A program made the translations under genes and the position numbers. From the NCBI GenBank assembly GCA_016932615.1, contig JAFGCN010000006.1, positions 1 to 17,164 of the forward strand: a DNA stretch of 17,164 nt, read 5' to 3'. This document shows, in pieces, positions 1 through 7,148 of the stretch. Position 1 is the first letter of the stretch. Every line of letters starts with the position of its first letter. The notes under the pieces were generated by a model that was not told the origin of the DNA, made no database searches, and saw only the letters and a list, made by a program, of their open reading frames with translations. The stretch is from Candidatus Aenigmatarchaeota archaeon. GTDB taxonomy: Archaea > Aenigmatarchaeota > Aenigmatarchaeia > QMZS01.

Positions 1-546
1 AGCAAGAAGAAGGGAATCTGGTGGGGCAGGAATTACGGGGCAAAGTTTGCCAAGGGAAAGTACCTGGTCTTTGTGGATGCCGACACTGCCCTAAAAAGAA
101 GATACCTCGAAGAGATACGGCACTACCTGGATAATGGATATGTGGGTATTTCTGCGGGCTTTGGGCTTACGGGAAATGACCAGAAAACCCGCGTACTGGA
201 AGAGCTTGTAAATTACTACTGGATTGCCAACTCAAAAGTACGGCGAAAGCCGCTCATTGGGTTCAATGTTGCGGTTCCAAGAACCGCCTTTGACAAAATA
301 GGCGGCTTCAAGAAAAAGAATGTCGAGGACGAGCAGCTTAACAGTGACCTTGCAGAAGTCGGCGAAATACTGTTCCTGAAGAAGCGCCTGGTTGTCACTT
401 CTACGCGCAGGCTCGATGATTACGGCTTTTTTGGGATATGCCGGTATTACCTGGACCTGATACTTGTCGATAACCGGCTTGTGAAGGGAAACCCCTATGG
501 CAGGTTTCTGAAGCATAAAAAGTACAAACCAGCAGGAAGACTTTAA
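1..546 (+). CDS. Glycosyltransferase family 2, 5'-truncated by the window edge
   Basis: The frame is open from base 1, so the N-terminal part lies outside the window and 181 residues are visible. It starts inside the GT-A fold: GRNYGAKFAKGKYLVFVDADT is the segment leading to the DxD metal/nucleotide-sugar motif (DAD). About 70 residues later comes GFNVAVPRTAFDKIGGF, the usual acceptor-side segment of family 2 enzymes, followed by an acidic EDEQLNSDL stretch that fits the catalytic ED motif. The family transfers a sugar from a nucleotide donor to lipids, polysaccharides or proteins; the acceptor here is unknown. No C-terminal membrane helix is evident. The next gene downstream is a UbiA prenyltransferase, so a role in lipid or envelope glycosylation is possible, but that is inference. 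Confidence 0.85.
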   Translation, partial: SKKKGIWWGRNYGAKFAKGKYLVFVDADTALKRRYLEEIRHYLDNGYVGISAGFGLTGNDQKTRVLEELVNYYWIANSKVRRKPLIGFNVAVPRTAFDKIGGFKKKNVEDEQLNSDLAEVGEILFLKKRLVVTSTRRLDDYGFFGICRYYLDLILVDNRLVKGNPYGRFLKHKKYKPAGRL

Positions 547-655
547 ATGGATACTGGGCTGGTTTGATATGCAATAGCCCGCCCATTAAAAGGAATCCCG
601 GCTAGAGTACTGTTGAAGAGACTGCCCGTATTAGTTTATTCATAGTTCAGATATT

Positions 656-1549
656 ATGCTTAAGAAGATACGGGGAGTAATAAGCTTAAGCAGATGGAAG
701 GAGGTTTTTGATTCCACGATTGCGATAACTCTCGCTTCTCTTCTTTTTGCCGGGGGTGGGCTGGGGAGTCTGTTTTTTATCATTCTTTTTGCAAATCTTG
801 TTGCCATGACCTACGCCTTCATGATAAACGATGTTGAGGATGCGGTGGAAGATTCAAAGGACATAAAAAAAAGACTTCGAAATCCAATCTGCAATGGAAG
901 CTTAACAAGGAAGGAGGGTTTGATAGTTTCCAATCTGTTTTTGCTTGTTAGCCTAAGCGCCTATGCCTACATCGCATACCTGGTGGGTTCCTGGACCCTA
1001 TTTTTAACGGGCGCTTTTACTCTGCTGGTTTTCTTTCTCTATTCCTACCGGGGGGTCCGGCTGAAAAATATTCCTGTGCTGGACATGCTCACACATATGT
1101 ATATGCTCGGAGGGGCTATCTTCCTGATAACTCATCTGGCCTTCTCTTCAACCATGAGCATTTATGCCTTAGTGGCATTTATGGTGATACTGTGTTGTTC
1201 CGGCTATGGACAGCTTGAAAATGAACTCAGGGATTTCAGTACTGACAAAAAATGCGGTATGCGGACAACAGCTATCGTAATCGGCAAGAAAAAAGCCAAG
1301 ACCCTGGAAGCATTACTATTGGGTCTGGCACTTTTGGGGGTGCTTTTCATAGGGGCAAGCTTAGAGAATTTAGCAGAATATGCAAAAGTTTATCTTGCTT
1401 CCTTTGCCATAATATTTGCCTTTCCTCTGCTGAGATTCATATCCGACAGAAAGTTTGATATTAAAAGGTGGTTTCAGGGATCACTAGTGATTTCGCTTAT
1501 AGCAACAGCCGTTTGGATACTGTATACTGCCCAGAAGCTTGTTTTCTGA
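656..1549 (+). CDS. UbiA-family prenyltransferase
   Basis: A 297-residue polytopic membrane protein with about eight to nine hydrophobic segments. The first Asp-rich motif is NDVEDAVED (residues 58-66), followed by RLRNPICNGSLT, the usual R-x-P-x-x-x-G loop. A YSYRGVRLKNIP segment lies near residue 129, and the second Asp motif is DFSTD (193-197), followed by the KKCGMRTTA loop. These are the Mg-diphosphate binding sites of enzymes that move a prenyl group from prenyl diphosphate to an acceptor. Archaeal members include digeranylgeranylglyceryl phosphate synthase and quinone or heme-type prenyltransferases. Substrate cannot be decided here; the length fits all of them. The ATG at 656 is preceded by an AT-rich stretch (631-643). 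Base composition is somewhat AT-richer than the suf genes. Confidence 0.88.
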   Translation: MLKKIRGVISLSRWKEVFDSTIAITLASLLFAGGGLGSLFFIILFANLVAMTYAFMINDVEDAVEDSKDIKKRLRNPICNGSLTRKEGLIVSNLFLLVSLSAYAYIAYLVGSWTLFLTGAFTLLVFFLYSYRGVRLKNIPVLDMLTHMYMLGGAIFLITHLAFSSTMSIYALVAFMVILCCSGYGQLENELRDFSTDKKCGMRTTAIVIGKKKAKTLEALLLGLALLGVLFIGASLENLAEYAKVYLASFAIIFAFPLLRFISDRKFDIKRWFQGSLVISLIATAVWILYTAQKLVF

Positions 1550-1640
1550 AACAGTAACCCTCGGGGGTGATTCAATTGCCGGCTGGTCAAGACTATGTGA
1601 AAAACAAAAGCATATTCTACTAGAAACTGCTAAAACTATT

Positions 1641-2525
1641 ATGACCACCATAAAACTGACGTTCCTCGGAACCGGCGCAGCGATACCTACACTCAAGAGA
1701 GGGCACACCACACTCCACATCCAGTACCTTGGCGGCTCGGGGAGGTCAATACTTTTCGACTGCGGCGAAGGAACCCAGACCAACCTCATAAGGGCAGGAA
1801 TAAACTTCATGGGAATCGACGCCATTTTCATAACCCACTGGCACGCAGACCACTTCATTGGGCTTTATGGGCTGCTCAACTCCATGGGGCTTGAAGGAAG
1901 GCAGAAGCCCGTAAGAATATTCGGCCCGCACGCAGACAAAATCGGGCCAAAGCTGTTGGAGTTCTACAAATTTCCCTATGCTATTGAGTATTACGACACC
2001 TACCGGGACGGGCTTGTTTATAACGGCGAGGAGTTCACAATCGAAGCGGCAAAGCTAAAGCACACGATAGATAATGTCGGCTACCGCCTTATCGAAAAAG
2101 GGCGGCTGAAGTTGGACAAAAAGCTCATCAAACAGATAGGGCTGTCGGGGCTCGAGTGCAAAGAGCTAAAAGAAAATGGAAAGGTCACAAAGAACGGAAA
2201 AAAAATCTCCCTTAAGGACGTTTCTTACAAAGTTCCCGGAAAAATTTTTGTCTATTCCGGCGACACGGTTTACCAGAAGAAAATGGAAAAATTCGCCAAA
2301 GATGCGGATATCCTAGTGCACGAATGCACGTGCTTTACCAAGGACGACCTCCAGGACAAGATGCACTCCTCATTCGAGGACATCCTTAAGCTCAAGGGAT
2401 TTGCAAAGAAAGTCTACCTGGTGCACATTGGCAGGAAATACCAGAGCCACGAGGAGCTCCAGAAAGAAGCCGCAATATACAAAAACATCTTCTTTGCCAA
2501 GGACTTGGAGAAGATTGAGATATAA
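1641..2525 (+). CDS. rnz: tRNase Z (tRNA 3'-processing endoribonuclease)
   Basis: A 294-residue metallo-beta-lactamase enzyme that cuts the 3' trailer from precursor tRNA in the cytoplasm. The N-terminus FLGTGAAIPT, then FDCGEGTQ (39-46) and the zinc motif THWHADH (65-71) are diagnostic. They are followed by KHTIDNVGYRL, the YSGDT motif carrying the bridging Asp, LVHECTCF, and VHIGRKY in place of the more common HFSxRY. Length matches short-form (ELAC1-type) tRNase Z. I place the start at the ATG at 1641 because the conserved N-terminus begins three residues later. The frame is open for 34 codons upstream but those residues are not family-like and overlap the ubiA end. An AT-rich box near 1607-1617 would give a leaderless mRNA. 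Confidence 0.93.
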   Translation: MTTIKLTFLGTGAAIPTLKRGHTTLHIQYLGGSGRSILFDCGEGTQTNLIRAGINFMGIDAIFITHWHADHFIGLYGLLNSMGLEGRQKPVRIFGPHADKIGPKLLEFYKFPYAIEYYDTYRDGLVYNGEEFTIEAAKLKHTIDNVGYRLIEKGRLKLDKKLIKQIGLSGLECKELKENGKVTKNGKKISLKDVSYKVPGKIFVYSGDTVYQKKMEKFAKDADILVHECTCFTKDDLQDKMHSSFEDILKLKGFAKKVYLVHIGRKYQSHEELQKEAAIYKNIFFAKDLEKIEI

Positions 2526-2552
2526 GTGGACCTTGAGCAGATTCAAAGAACA

Positions 2553-2559
2553 TTTTTTT
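2553..2559 (+). terminator. T-run after tRNase Z
   Basis: Seven consecutive T bases lie 27 nt past the tRNase Z stop codon. Archaeal termination commonly uses T-rich tracts without a required hairpin, so this is a plausible end for the upstream transcript. Confidence 0.35.
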
Positions 2560-2596
2560 ACTCGATGGTAAGTATTTAGAATAATCTAATCCTATT

Positions 2597-2911
2597 ATGT
2601 CACTTGAAATATATGAAGGGGTACTTTACGGATGCAAGTACGGGCAGGGCCCAGAAGGCATACCTCCTGCACTCAATTTTGCAGTGATGAATGGCTTAAC
2701 CGTCCTTAATGGAAAACCTTTATTTCAAACACCCGATATTGAACTCTATGCTAGCGAACTTGTAAAGAGACGTGGCACCGAGACATTCGAGTTCCTTAAG
2801 GGAGAAATCCTGACAACCCATTATGATGGAATGGTCCGAAGAATCGCACCCTTTTCGAGGGGGGAACGAGTATTTCTGACTCGAAGAGTTACGTACCCGA
2901 CCCTTAAGTAA
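2597..2911 (+). CDS. Hypothetical small protein, 104 residues
   Basis: I do not recognise this protein. It has no signal peptide or membrane helix. Residues 1-20 contain a repeated Tyr/Gly pattern (IYEGVLYGCKYGQGPEG). The middle reads as alternating short strands and one helix (about residues 46-68), and the C-terminus is basic (RGERVFLTRRVTYP). It has its own upstream AT-rich stretch (2571-2590) and stands alone between tRNase Z and a convergent UMP kinase gene. Support is an ATG start, a reading frame of reasonable composition and a plausible promoter position. No catalytic motif is visible. It could be a lineage-specific protein. Confidence 0.55.
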   Translation: MSLEIYEGVLYGCKYGQGPEGIPPALNFAVMNGLTVLNGKPLFQTPDIELYASELVKRRGTETFEFLKGEILTTHYDGMVRRIAPFSRGERVFLTRRVTYPTLK

Positions 2912-2945
2912 GGTACATTAGTCCAGTTGTTATACGCTTTTATTC

Positions 2946-3653
2946 TTACTTAGCGCCGGCCAAATCAGAAGTTATTTCCGTCCCATTGTGCCCTCCAAAG
3001 ACCGCCCTTGATATTTCCTCAGGGTCTTTTCCGTTCACAATCAAAAGCCGAATGCTTTTTTCCTTCAAAAGCTCCGCGCCCTTCCTGCCAAACAGAAAGA
3101 ACCTGCCAGGCGCTGTTTCCTGGGAGGCAAGAATTTCGAGGAATTCGCTGTAATTGAGCTTGTCGAGCTTTTTTGCCTGGGGGTTCTCCTTCGGGTCAGA
3201 GTCATACACCCCATCGACATTTGTTGCCTTCACCAGCAGGTCGGCTCCAAGATGATGGGCAAGCCTCGATGCGACGCCGTCAGTCGACTGTCCCGGCTCG
3301 GTTCCGCCGCAGACGCAGATTTTCCCGTTTCTCTCCGCAAGCTCAGCATGGATAAGCACGTCTTCGGTGCTTTTCGGAAGCCAGTTATGGGCTTTTTCCT
3401 CCAAAGCATACCTGAGCATATTCGCGTTCAGGTGCGTAAGCTGAATCGCAATATCATGCCCCTGCTCTTCCGGCAGGCCAAGCCCCCTCAGGACGCCAAC
3501 ATACTCGTTTTTCACGTGCCCTGCGCCCACAACCACATAAACGCTGTTTCCGGCGTCAGAAATCTTCCTGAGGACTGAAACAAGCCCCCGGACATATTCT
3601 GGCGTCAGGTTCCTGGTGACGACAGAGCCGCCCAGGTAAACGACGATTTTCAT
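2946..3653 (-). CDS. pyrH: UMP kinase, archaeal type
   Basis: A 235-residue amino-acid-kinase fold protein that phosphorylates UMP to UDP with ATP. Visible family blocks in order: VVYLGGSVV (phosphate loop), YVVVGAG, GHDIAIQLTHLNANMLRYAL (compare the archaeal IGIxxTRxNAxLL segment), CGGTEPGQSTDGVASRLAHHLGADLL, ATNVDGVYDSDP, and HNGTEI at the C-terminus. The length and these blocks match archaeal rather than bacterial PyrH. The second glycine block is usually GGGxxARxY; here it reads GAGHVKNEY, lacking the usual Arg. The start at 3653 is the Met directly before the phosphate loop; a 39-codon in-frame upstream extension has no family similarity. An AT-rich box at about 3676-3688 sits at leaderless distance. 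Confidence 0.88.
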   Translation of the reverse strand: MKIVVYLGGSVVTRNLTPEYVRGLVSVLRKISDAGNSVYVVVGAGHVKNEYVGVLRGLGLPEEQGHDIAIQLTHLNANMLRYALEEKAHNWLPKSTEDVLIHAELAERNGKICVCGGTEPGQSTDGVASRLAHHLGADLLVKATNVDGVYDSDPKENPQAKKLDKLNYSEFLEILASQETAPGRFFLFGRKGAELLKEKSIRLLIVNGKDPEEISRAVFGGHNGTEITSDLAGAK

Positions 3654-3704
3654 AATTTTTCTAGGAGAAAATTTACTTAGATTTATGAAACCCGGCAAAT
3701 ATTC

Positions 3705-3896
3705 TGGCAGGGATACAAGCAGCAGTTTCAGAGAGTTTGCAGAAAGGAAGAGTCGGGAGACTTCACACACCTACCCTCAGCATCTGCCTTCCCTCTATAA
3801 AGAAGACGCACCTGGAGATTCACCCTCGGGTATGGCAGGTATCACTCCTGCCGAGCCGATGCGCAAGAAAGCTGACCCAAAAAGGTATCCCTGCTG
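3705..3896. other. Non-coding interval with long-range inverted repeat; possible structured RNA or small inverted-repeat element
   Basis: The 258-bp gap between UMP kinase and the HEPN gene has no convincing gene. GCAGGGATAC (3707-3716) is the exact reverse complement of GTATCCCTGC (3885-3894), and two G-U pairs extend it outward. AGCAGCAG (3718-3725) can alternatively pair with CTGCTGCT (3891-3898). Inside lies a local hairpin, GGCAGG-loop-CCTGCC (3834-3852), flanked by CTCGG/CCGAG. I could not match it to SRP RNA, RNase P RNA, 5S rRNA, tRNA or a box C/D guide RNA. Short open frames here look random. It could be a structured RNA, a remnant of a miniature inverted-repeat element, or chance pairing. 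Strand is undecided. Confidence 0.35.
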
Positions 3897-3911
3897 CTCT
3901 TTGTAAGGTAA

Positions 3912-4937
3912 ATGACACTTTTCATAGAAAATCATCCGGGCTATTTTTATCCTCCGGCATTTCAGTATATGGACCGGCAGTTGTTAAGCAACCTTTCAGA
4001 AAATGAATTGTGTGGATTTTGCGAGATATTTGGGGCATATATGGAAGGTAAATTTGGTCAGAAATGGGGCAGCTTTATGCAAGTTTTTCGCTTTCTACTT
4101 GAACGAAATATCAACCATAATTCCGAATCGGAACAAAAATTGACCGCTCAGGAAATCTATGAGTGGGTATTGGCTGCAAAGGCAGACCTTAGAGTTGCCA
4201 AAATGGTTAATTCTATGAATCTGAAAGAGCAGAATTATCATCTTTCTGCATTGTCTGTATACCATCTCCAACAATCTGTCGAAAAAGCAACAAAAGCTTT
4301 TGGCTTGGATAGACAAATGATCCTTAGATCAGACTTAAAAGGTAAGGACCAAATAAGTCACGTGAGCCCAAAGGTTTTTATAAAGCGTTTAAAAGAAAAA
4401 CTCCTGAACGAACCTTTAGGTATTTTTCTAAATAACTCAAAACTCAGAAGTCAGATAGAAATGTTCAGTGAGAATATTGAAGATAGGGTTTTTTTAAATC
4501 TAGAGGGCAAAAGAATAGGGGATTATTTAACTAACTCTAGAGAGATTTCAAGAAAATTCGAGAATACTCTTCCAGCCGTATTTAACAGAAAGTTCAGGAA
4601 GACTTGGAAGACAATTTCCGGAGGGGTTGCTGAAGCCATTCAGAAAAGTGAGTTGATAGATGAGAAAAATAAGCCTCATGCAGTAAAATTTGTGAGTGAA
4701 ATTGACCTGCCCTTCGAGTGGAAATATCTCATCCACACTATGAGCTTCACAACAGGCCTATATTATTTATCAATCATTACCTATGCTCATGAAGCATTTA
4801 CTCGGTATCCGGGCGGAAAGATTACACCCAGAGACTATACTGAAAATATGGGAATTGTCGCCAAATTCGATGAAATAGTAGAATATTTCGAGCCAATTTT
4901 AAATGAACTGGAGATAGACCTTGATCCAAATAAGTGA
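3912..4937 (+). CDS. HEPN-domain protein of unknown role
   Basis: A 341-residue protein. Residues about 84-150 resemble a HEPN domain: WVLAAKADLRVAKMVNSM, then YHLSALSVYHLQQSVEKATKAFGL, with a His at 150 in ISHVSP. This matches the family pattern of a DL-A start, a QQxxEKxxKA core and a later His. HEPN proteins include RNases of toxin, abortive-infection and CRISPR-linked systems, and also non-catalytic ones. The strict R-x4-6-H nuclease motif is not visible, so RNase activity is uncertain. The remaining 190 residues are mostly helical and unrecognised. AAGGT lies just before the ATG as a Shine-Dalgarno-like site. The gene is clearly AT-richer than sufB next door, which suggests acquisition. 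It ends 2 bp from the convergent sufB stop. Confidence 0.7.
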   Translation: MTLFIENHPGYFYPPAFQYMDRQLLSNLSENELCGFCEIFGAYMEGKFGQKWGSFMQVFRFLLERNINHNSESEQKLTAQEIYEWVLAAKADLRVAKMVNSMNLKEQNYHLSALSVYHLQQSVEKATKAFGLDRQMILRSDLKGKDQISHVSPKVFIKRLKEKLLNEPLGIFLNNSKLRSQIEMFSENIEDRVFLNLEGKRIGDYLTNSREISRKFENTLPAVFNRKFRKTWKTISGGVAEAIQKSELIDEKNKPHAVKFVSEIDLPFEWKYLIHTMSFTTGLYYLSIITYAHEAFTRYPGGKITPRDYTENMGIVAKFDEIVEYFEPILNELEIDLDPNK

Positions 4938-4939
4938 GG

Positions 4940-6028
4940 TCACCTGCCAAGAATCTCTTGCCTCACCCAGTCTGGCACTCCCGGCAGAGGCACATTCAAA
5001 AACCCGCTTACAATTAAGGACGTTGCCTTCTCCTGGCTCAATCCCCTTGACATGAGATATAATAGCTCCTTTTCAGCGACTTTTCCGATTGCCGCCTCGT
5101 GCGACAGGTCAACGCCGGGGTTTCTCGCATCTATTTCCGGGATTGACCTTAGCTCGGCCTTGTCCGAAAGCAAAATCCCCTTGCACTCGATGTGGCCCTT
5201 GGCCCTTGCAAGGCCGACAATTTTTCCCCTTGTTATCACTTTTGAAGACCCTTCAAGAATCGCCCTCGAGTTTATCGTCCCCACGCTTTCGTCCCCTGCC
5301 AGCTCTATCTCCTCGCCCATCTCGATCAGGGAGTTTTTCTTGCCGTAGAGAATCGTGTTGAAAATTGCCTTTCCTCCCCGCCCGCAAACCGCCTTTGGGA
5401 AGGCCTTAAGGTCCTTTACGGGCTTCATGCAGAGGTAATTGCTAACGTACGTTCCCTTGTCTTTTACCTGCACAGCCGTAACCGGCCTCACAGTGATATT
5501 TTCGCCCCAGTTGTGCACCATCGTAAAGTTCAGCGTTGCCCCCCTGCCGACATATACTTCGGAAACGCCGACATGAAGCCCGCTCTTAAGCGACTCGTGC
5601 GAAGCGCAGCCGCTGATTATTGTCGCGTCGCTTCCGTCCTCAGCAACAATTACATTGTGCAAAATCTGGTTTTTGCCCCTGTCCAAAAGCATGCAGCTCT
5701 GGAGGGGAAGCTCTACATGGCAGCCCTTGGAGATTCTTATATAATATCCGCCCTGGGGAGACTGCGCCATCCGGGCAAACTCGTTTTTTTCGGGAGAAAC
5801 AAGCTTCCAGTACTTATCTTTCAGCCCGTATTTTTTGATTGCGTCATAAATGTCCATTATCTCGACAAGCCCCTTGTACTTCTGGCTTATTCCATCGAAG
5901 ACTTTCCGGTCATCGACAAACATGTAGCTTCCCGCCCTGCCAGTGGGCTCGATTCCACACCGGGAAGCCATCTGGCTTTGCGCCTCACTTAAGCCCAGCA
6001 TTTTTTCAAGATTTTTTCTCCCTATCAT
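4940..6028 (-). CDS. sufB: SufB/SufD-family Fe-S cluster assembly scaffold
   Basis: A 362-residue SufB-type protein that with SufC forms the scaffold on which Fe-S clusters are built in the cytoplasm. The C-terminal beta-helix is typical: ESVGTINSRAILEGSSKVI, then GHIECKGILLSD with Cys282 at the position of the conserved E. coli SufB cysteine in QCDSLLIG. IPEIDARNPGVDLSHEA retains His310-Glu311, and RGLSQEKATSLIVSGF matches the family end. It is shorter than bacterial SufB (about 495) and lacks most of its N-terminal extension, as in archaeal SufB. The ATG lies 23 bp inside the end of sufC, implying translational coupling. No sufD, sufS or sufU is present nearby, so this is a two-gene system. 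Confidence 0.92.
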   Translation of the reverse strand: MIGRKNLEKMLGLSEAQSQMASRCGIEPTGRAGSYMFVDDRKVFDGISQKYKGLVEIMDIYDAIKKYGLKDKYWKLVSPEKNEFARMAQSPQGGYYIRISKGCHVELPLQSCMLLDRGKNQILHNVIVAEDGSDATIISGCASHESLKSGLHVGVSEVYVGRGATLNFTMVHNWGENITVRPVTAVQVKDKGTYVSNYLCMKPVKDLKAFPKAVCGRGGKAIFNTILYGKKNSLIEMGEEIELAGDESVGTINSRAILEGSSKVITRGKIVGLARAKGHIECKGILLSDKAELRSIPEIDARNPGVDLSHEAAIGKVAEKELLYLMSRGLSQEKATSLIVSGFLNVPLPGVPDWVRQEILGR

Positions 6029-6737
6029 GTTCGCACTTTATGCAGGCCCCATAGCCATCTCTTGAAATAAGGTCAAATATGTGTTTTGGCTCTTCATGGC
6101 AGGCAAACCTGCCTTCAATAAGAACGCACCCCTTGTCTGACTTCAGGTGCTTAAGAATCGTCCCCTGGTGGGTTACGAGAATCGCAGCGGCTTTGCTCAT
6201 CGTGATGTATTTCTGAAGCTCTGACGCTATTATCTTCAAACTCTCTATATCAACACCTGAGTCCGGCTCGTCAAGAAGAAGGAGCCGCGGCTTCATAAGG
6301 AGAAGCTGGAGCATTTCAGCCCGCTTCTTTTCGCCCCCCGAGAAGTGCACATTTATGTCCCTGTCAAGAAAATCAGCCATGCCAAATTTTGCGATGAGGC
6401 GCTTTTCCTCGTCTGAGAAGTCCTCCTTTCCAAGGCAAATCTTAAGAAGCTGCCTGAGGGTTACGCCCTCAATCTCAATTGGCTGCTGGAAGCCCAAAAC
6501 CACCCCCAGCTTTGCGCGCTTTTCAATCGGAAACTCGGAAATCTCCCTGACACCAAGCTTTATGCTTCCCGAAACGCTGTAACCGGGAACCCCCGCAATC
6601 ACCTTCAGAAGCGTCGATTTCCCGCTTCCATTCGGCCCGAAAACGGTAAGAATCTTCCCTTTGCCCAAATCAAGCTTAAGGTTTTTAAGAATCCTGCTGC
6701 CCCTGGTCGAGGCCGAGAGGTTTTTAATTGAGAGCAT
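6006..6737 (-). CDS. sufC: SufC, Fe-S assembly ABC-type ATPase
   Basis: A 243-residue soluble ATPase that powers Fe-S cluster assembly on SufB. Walker A is GPNGSGKST (34-42), the Q-loop is LGFQQPIEIEGVTLRQLL (81-98), the signature is FSGGEKKRAE (132-141), Walker B is RLLLLDEPDSGVD (151-163), and the switch His is in LVTHQG (190). The FSGGEKKR signature and the DEPDSGVDIESL form are SufC hallmarks that set it apart from transport ATPases. An unusual point is the C-terminal tail, which carries ACIKCEH (a CxxC at 232-235). It is first in the sufC-sufB operon, with a TATA-like box 20-28 nt upstream. Confidence 0.94.
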   Translation of the reverse strand: MLSIKNLSASTRGSRILKNLKLDLGKGKILTVFGPNGSGKSTLLKVIAGVPGYSVSGSIKLGVREISEFPIEKRAKLGVVLGFQQPIEIEGVTLRQLLKICLGKEDFSDEEKRLIAKFGMADFLDRDINVHFSGGEKKRAEMLQLLLMKPRLLLLDEPDSGVDIESLKIIASELQKYITMSKAAAILVTHQGTILKHLKSDKGCVLIEGRFACHEEPKHIFDLISRDGYGACIKCEHDREKKS

Positions 6738-6755
6738 AAGATATGTTAAAAAACA

Positions 6756-6765
6756 AGGTATATTT
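6756..6765 (-). promoter_or_regulatory. TATA-like box of sufC-sufB
   Basis: On the minus strand this reads AAATATACCT, centred about 24 nt before the sufC ATG. At that distance the archaeal start point would fall at or next to the ATG, giving a leaderless mRNA. No Shine-Dalgarno sequence is seen before sufC, which agrees. Confidence 0.45.
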
Positions 6766-6784
6766 GCAGCTTTCTCTTTGCATG

Positions 6785-7060
6785 CTATTTTGAGGAAATA
6801 TTCAACACAATGCTATAATCAGTATCGGGCTTAAGAATCCCATTCATCAAATGCCCATCTCCTGAAACTTCAAGGTCTCCGACAAGCCATTCCTGTCGAA
6901 CATCCTTGGTTGGATAAACGATAAGCTTGTCTCCAGGCCTTAGAGCGCCGGCACTATATAGAGTTTTGAAGCTTTCAAATCCCCTAAACCCCATACCCAC
7001 TTCATATGTAGTGGGAGGCATTTTGGGCTTTTCCGAAGGTGAGCCAATATTGGTGAGCAT
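6785..7060 (-). CDS. Hypothetical small protein, 91 residues
   Basis: I do not recognise this protein. Residues 1-20 are probably flexible (several Ser, Pro and Lys residues). The rest alternates short strands with turns, including SAGALRPGDKLIVYPTKD, a beta-barrel-like pattern of Gly-Asp turn then strand. It has no Cys, no membrane segment and no signal peptide. A CTTTAAAGC box (about 7079-7088) lies roughly 25 nt upstream of the ATG, supporting an independent leaderless transcript. The gene sits between sufC and the permease terminator region on the same strand, so distal co-transcription with the suf genes is possible. Composition is AT-richer than sufB/sufC. Confidence 0.5.
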   Translation of the reverse strand: MLTNIGSPSEKPKMPPTTYEVGMGFRGFESFKTLYSAGALRPGDKLIVYPTKDVRQEWLVGDLEVSGDGHLMNGILKPDTDYSIVLNISSK

Positions 7061-7107
7061 AGAATGATATTAAGAGATGCTTTAAAGGGCTTTATTCAGT
7101 TGACTAT

Positions 7108-7141
7108 AAAAAAGAATTCTACTGCAAGCGCCAAAAGACGC
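7108..7141 (-). terminator. Hairpin plus T-run after the permease operon
   Basis: On the minus strand a GCGTC-TTTT-GGCGC hairpin (one G-U pair) at 7128-7141 is followed about ten bases later by a T-rich run (7108-7117). It lies just past the permease stop codon, fitting a terminator for that operon. Confidence 0.4.
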
Positions 7142-7148
7142 CTGTCGG

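Noticed and set aside
555-580. GGGCT/AGCCC hairpin after the glycosyltransferase as a terminator
   Set aside because: Only 5 bp with a 15-nt loop and no T-run; too weak to call.
3700-3900. SRP RNA, RNase P RNA, tRNA or guide RNA in the gene-free interval
   Set aside because: The diagnostic conserved blocks of these RNAs (SRP helix 8 loop, RNase P core, T-arm, C/D boxes) were not found on either strand.
3685-4006. Overlapping open frames between UMP kinase and the HEPN gene
   Set aside because: Ser/Arg/Pro-rich composition, no motif, mutually overlapping frames, and they coincide with the inverted-repeat interval; they look random.
5513-5992. A 159-codon plus-strand frame opposite sufB
   Set aside because: Shadow of sufB, which has full family conservation on the minus strand.
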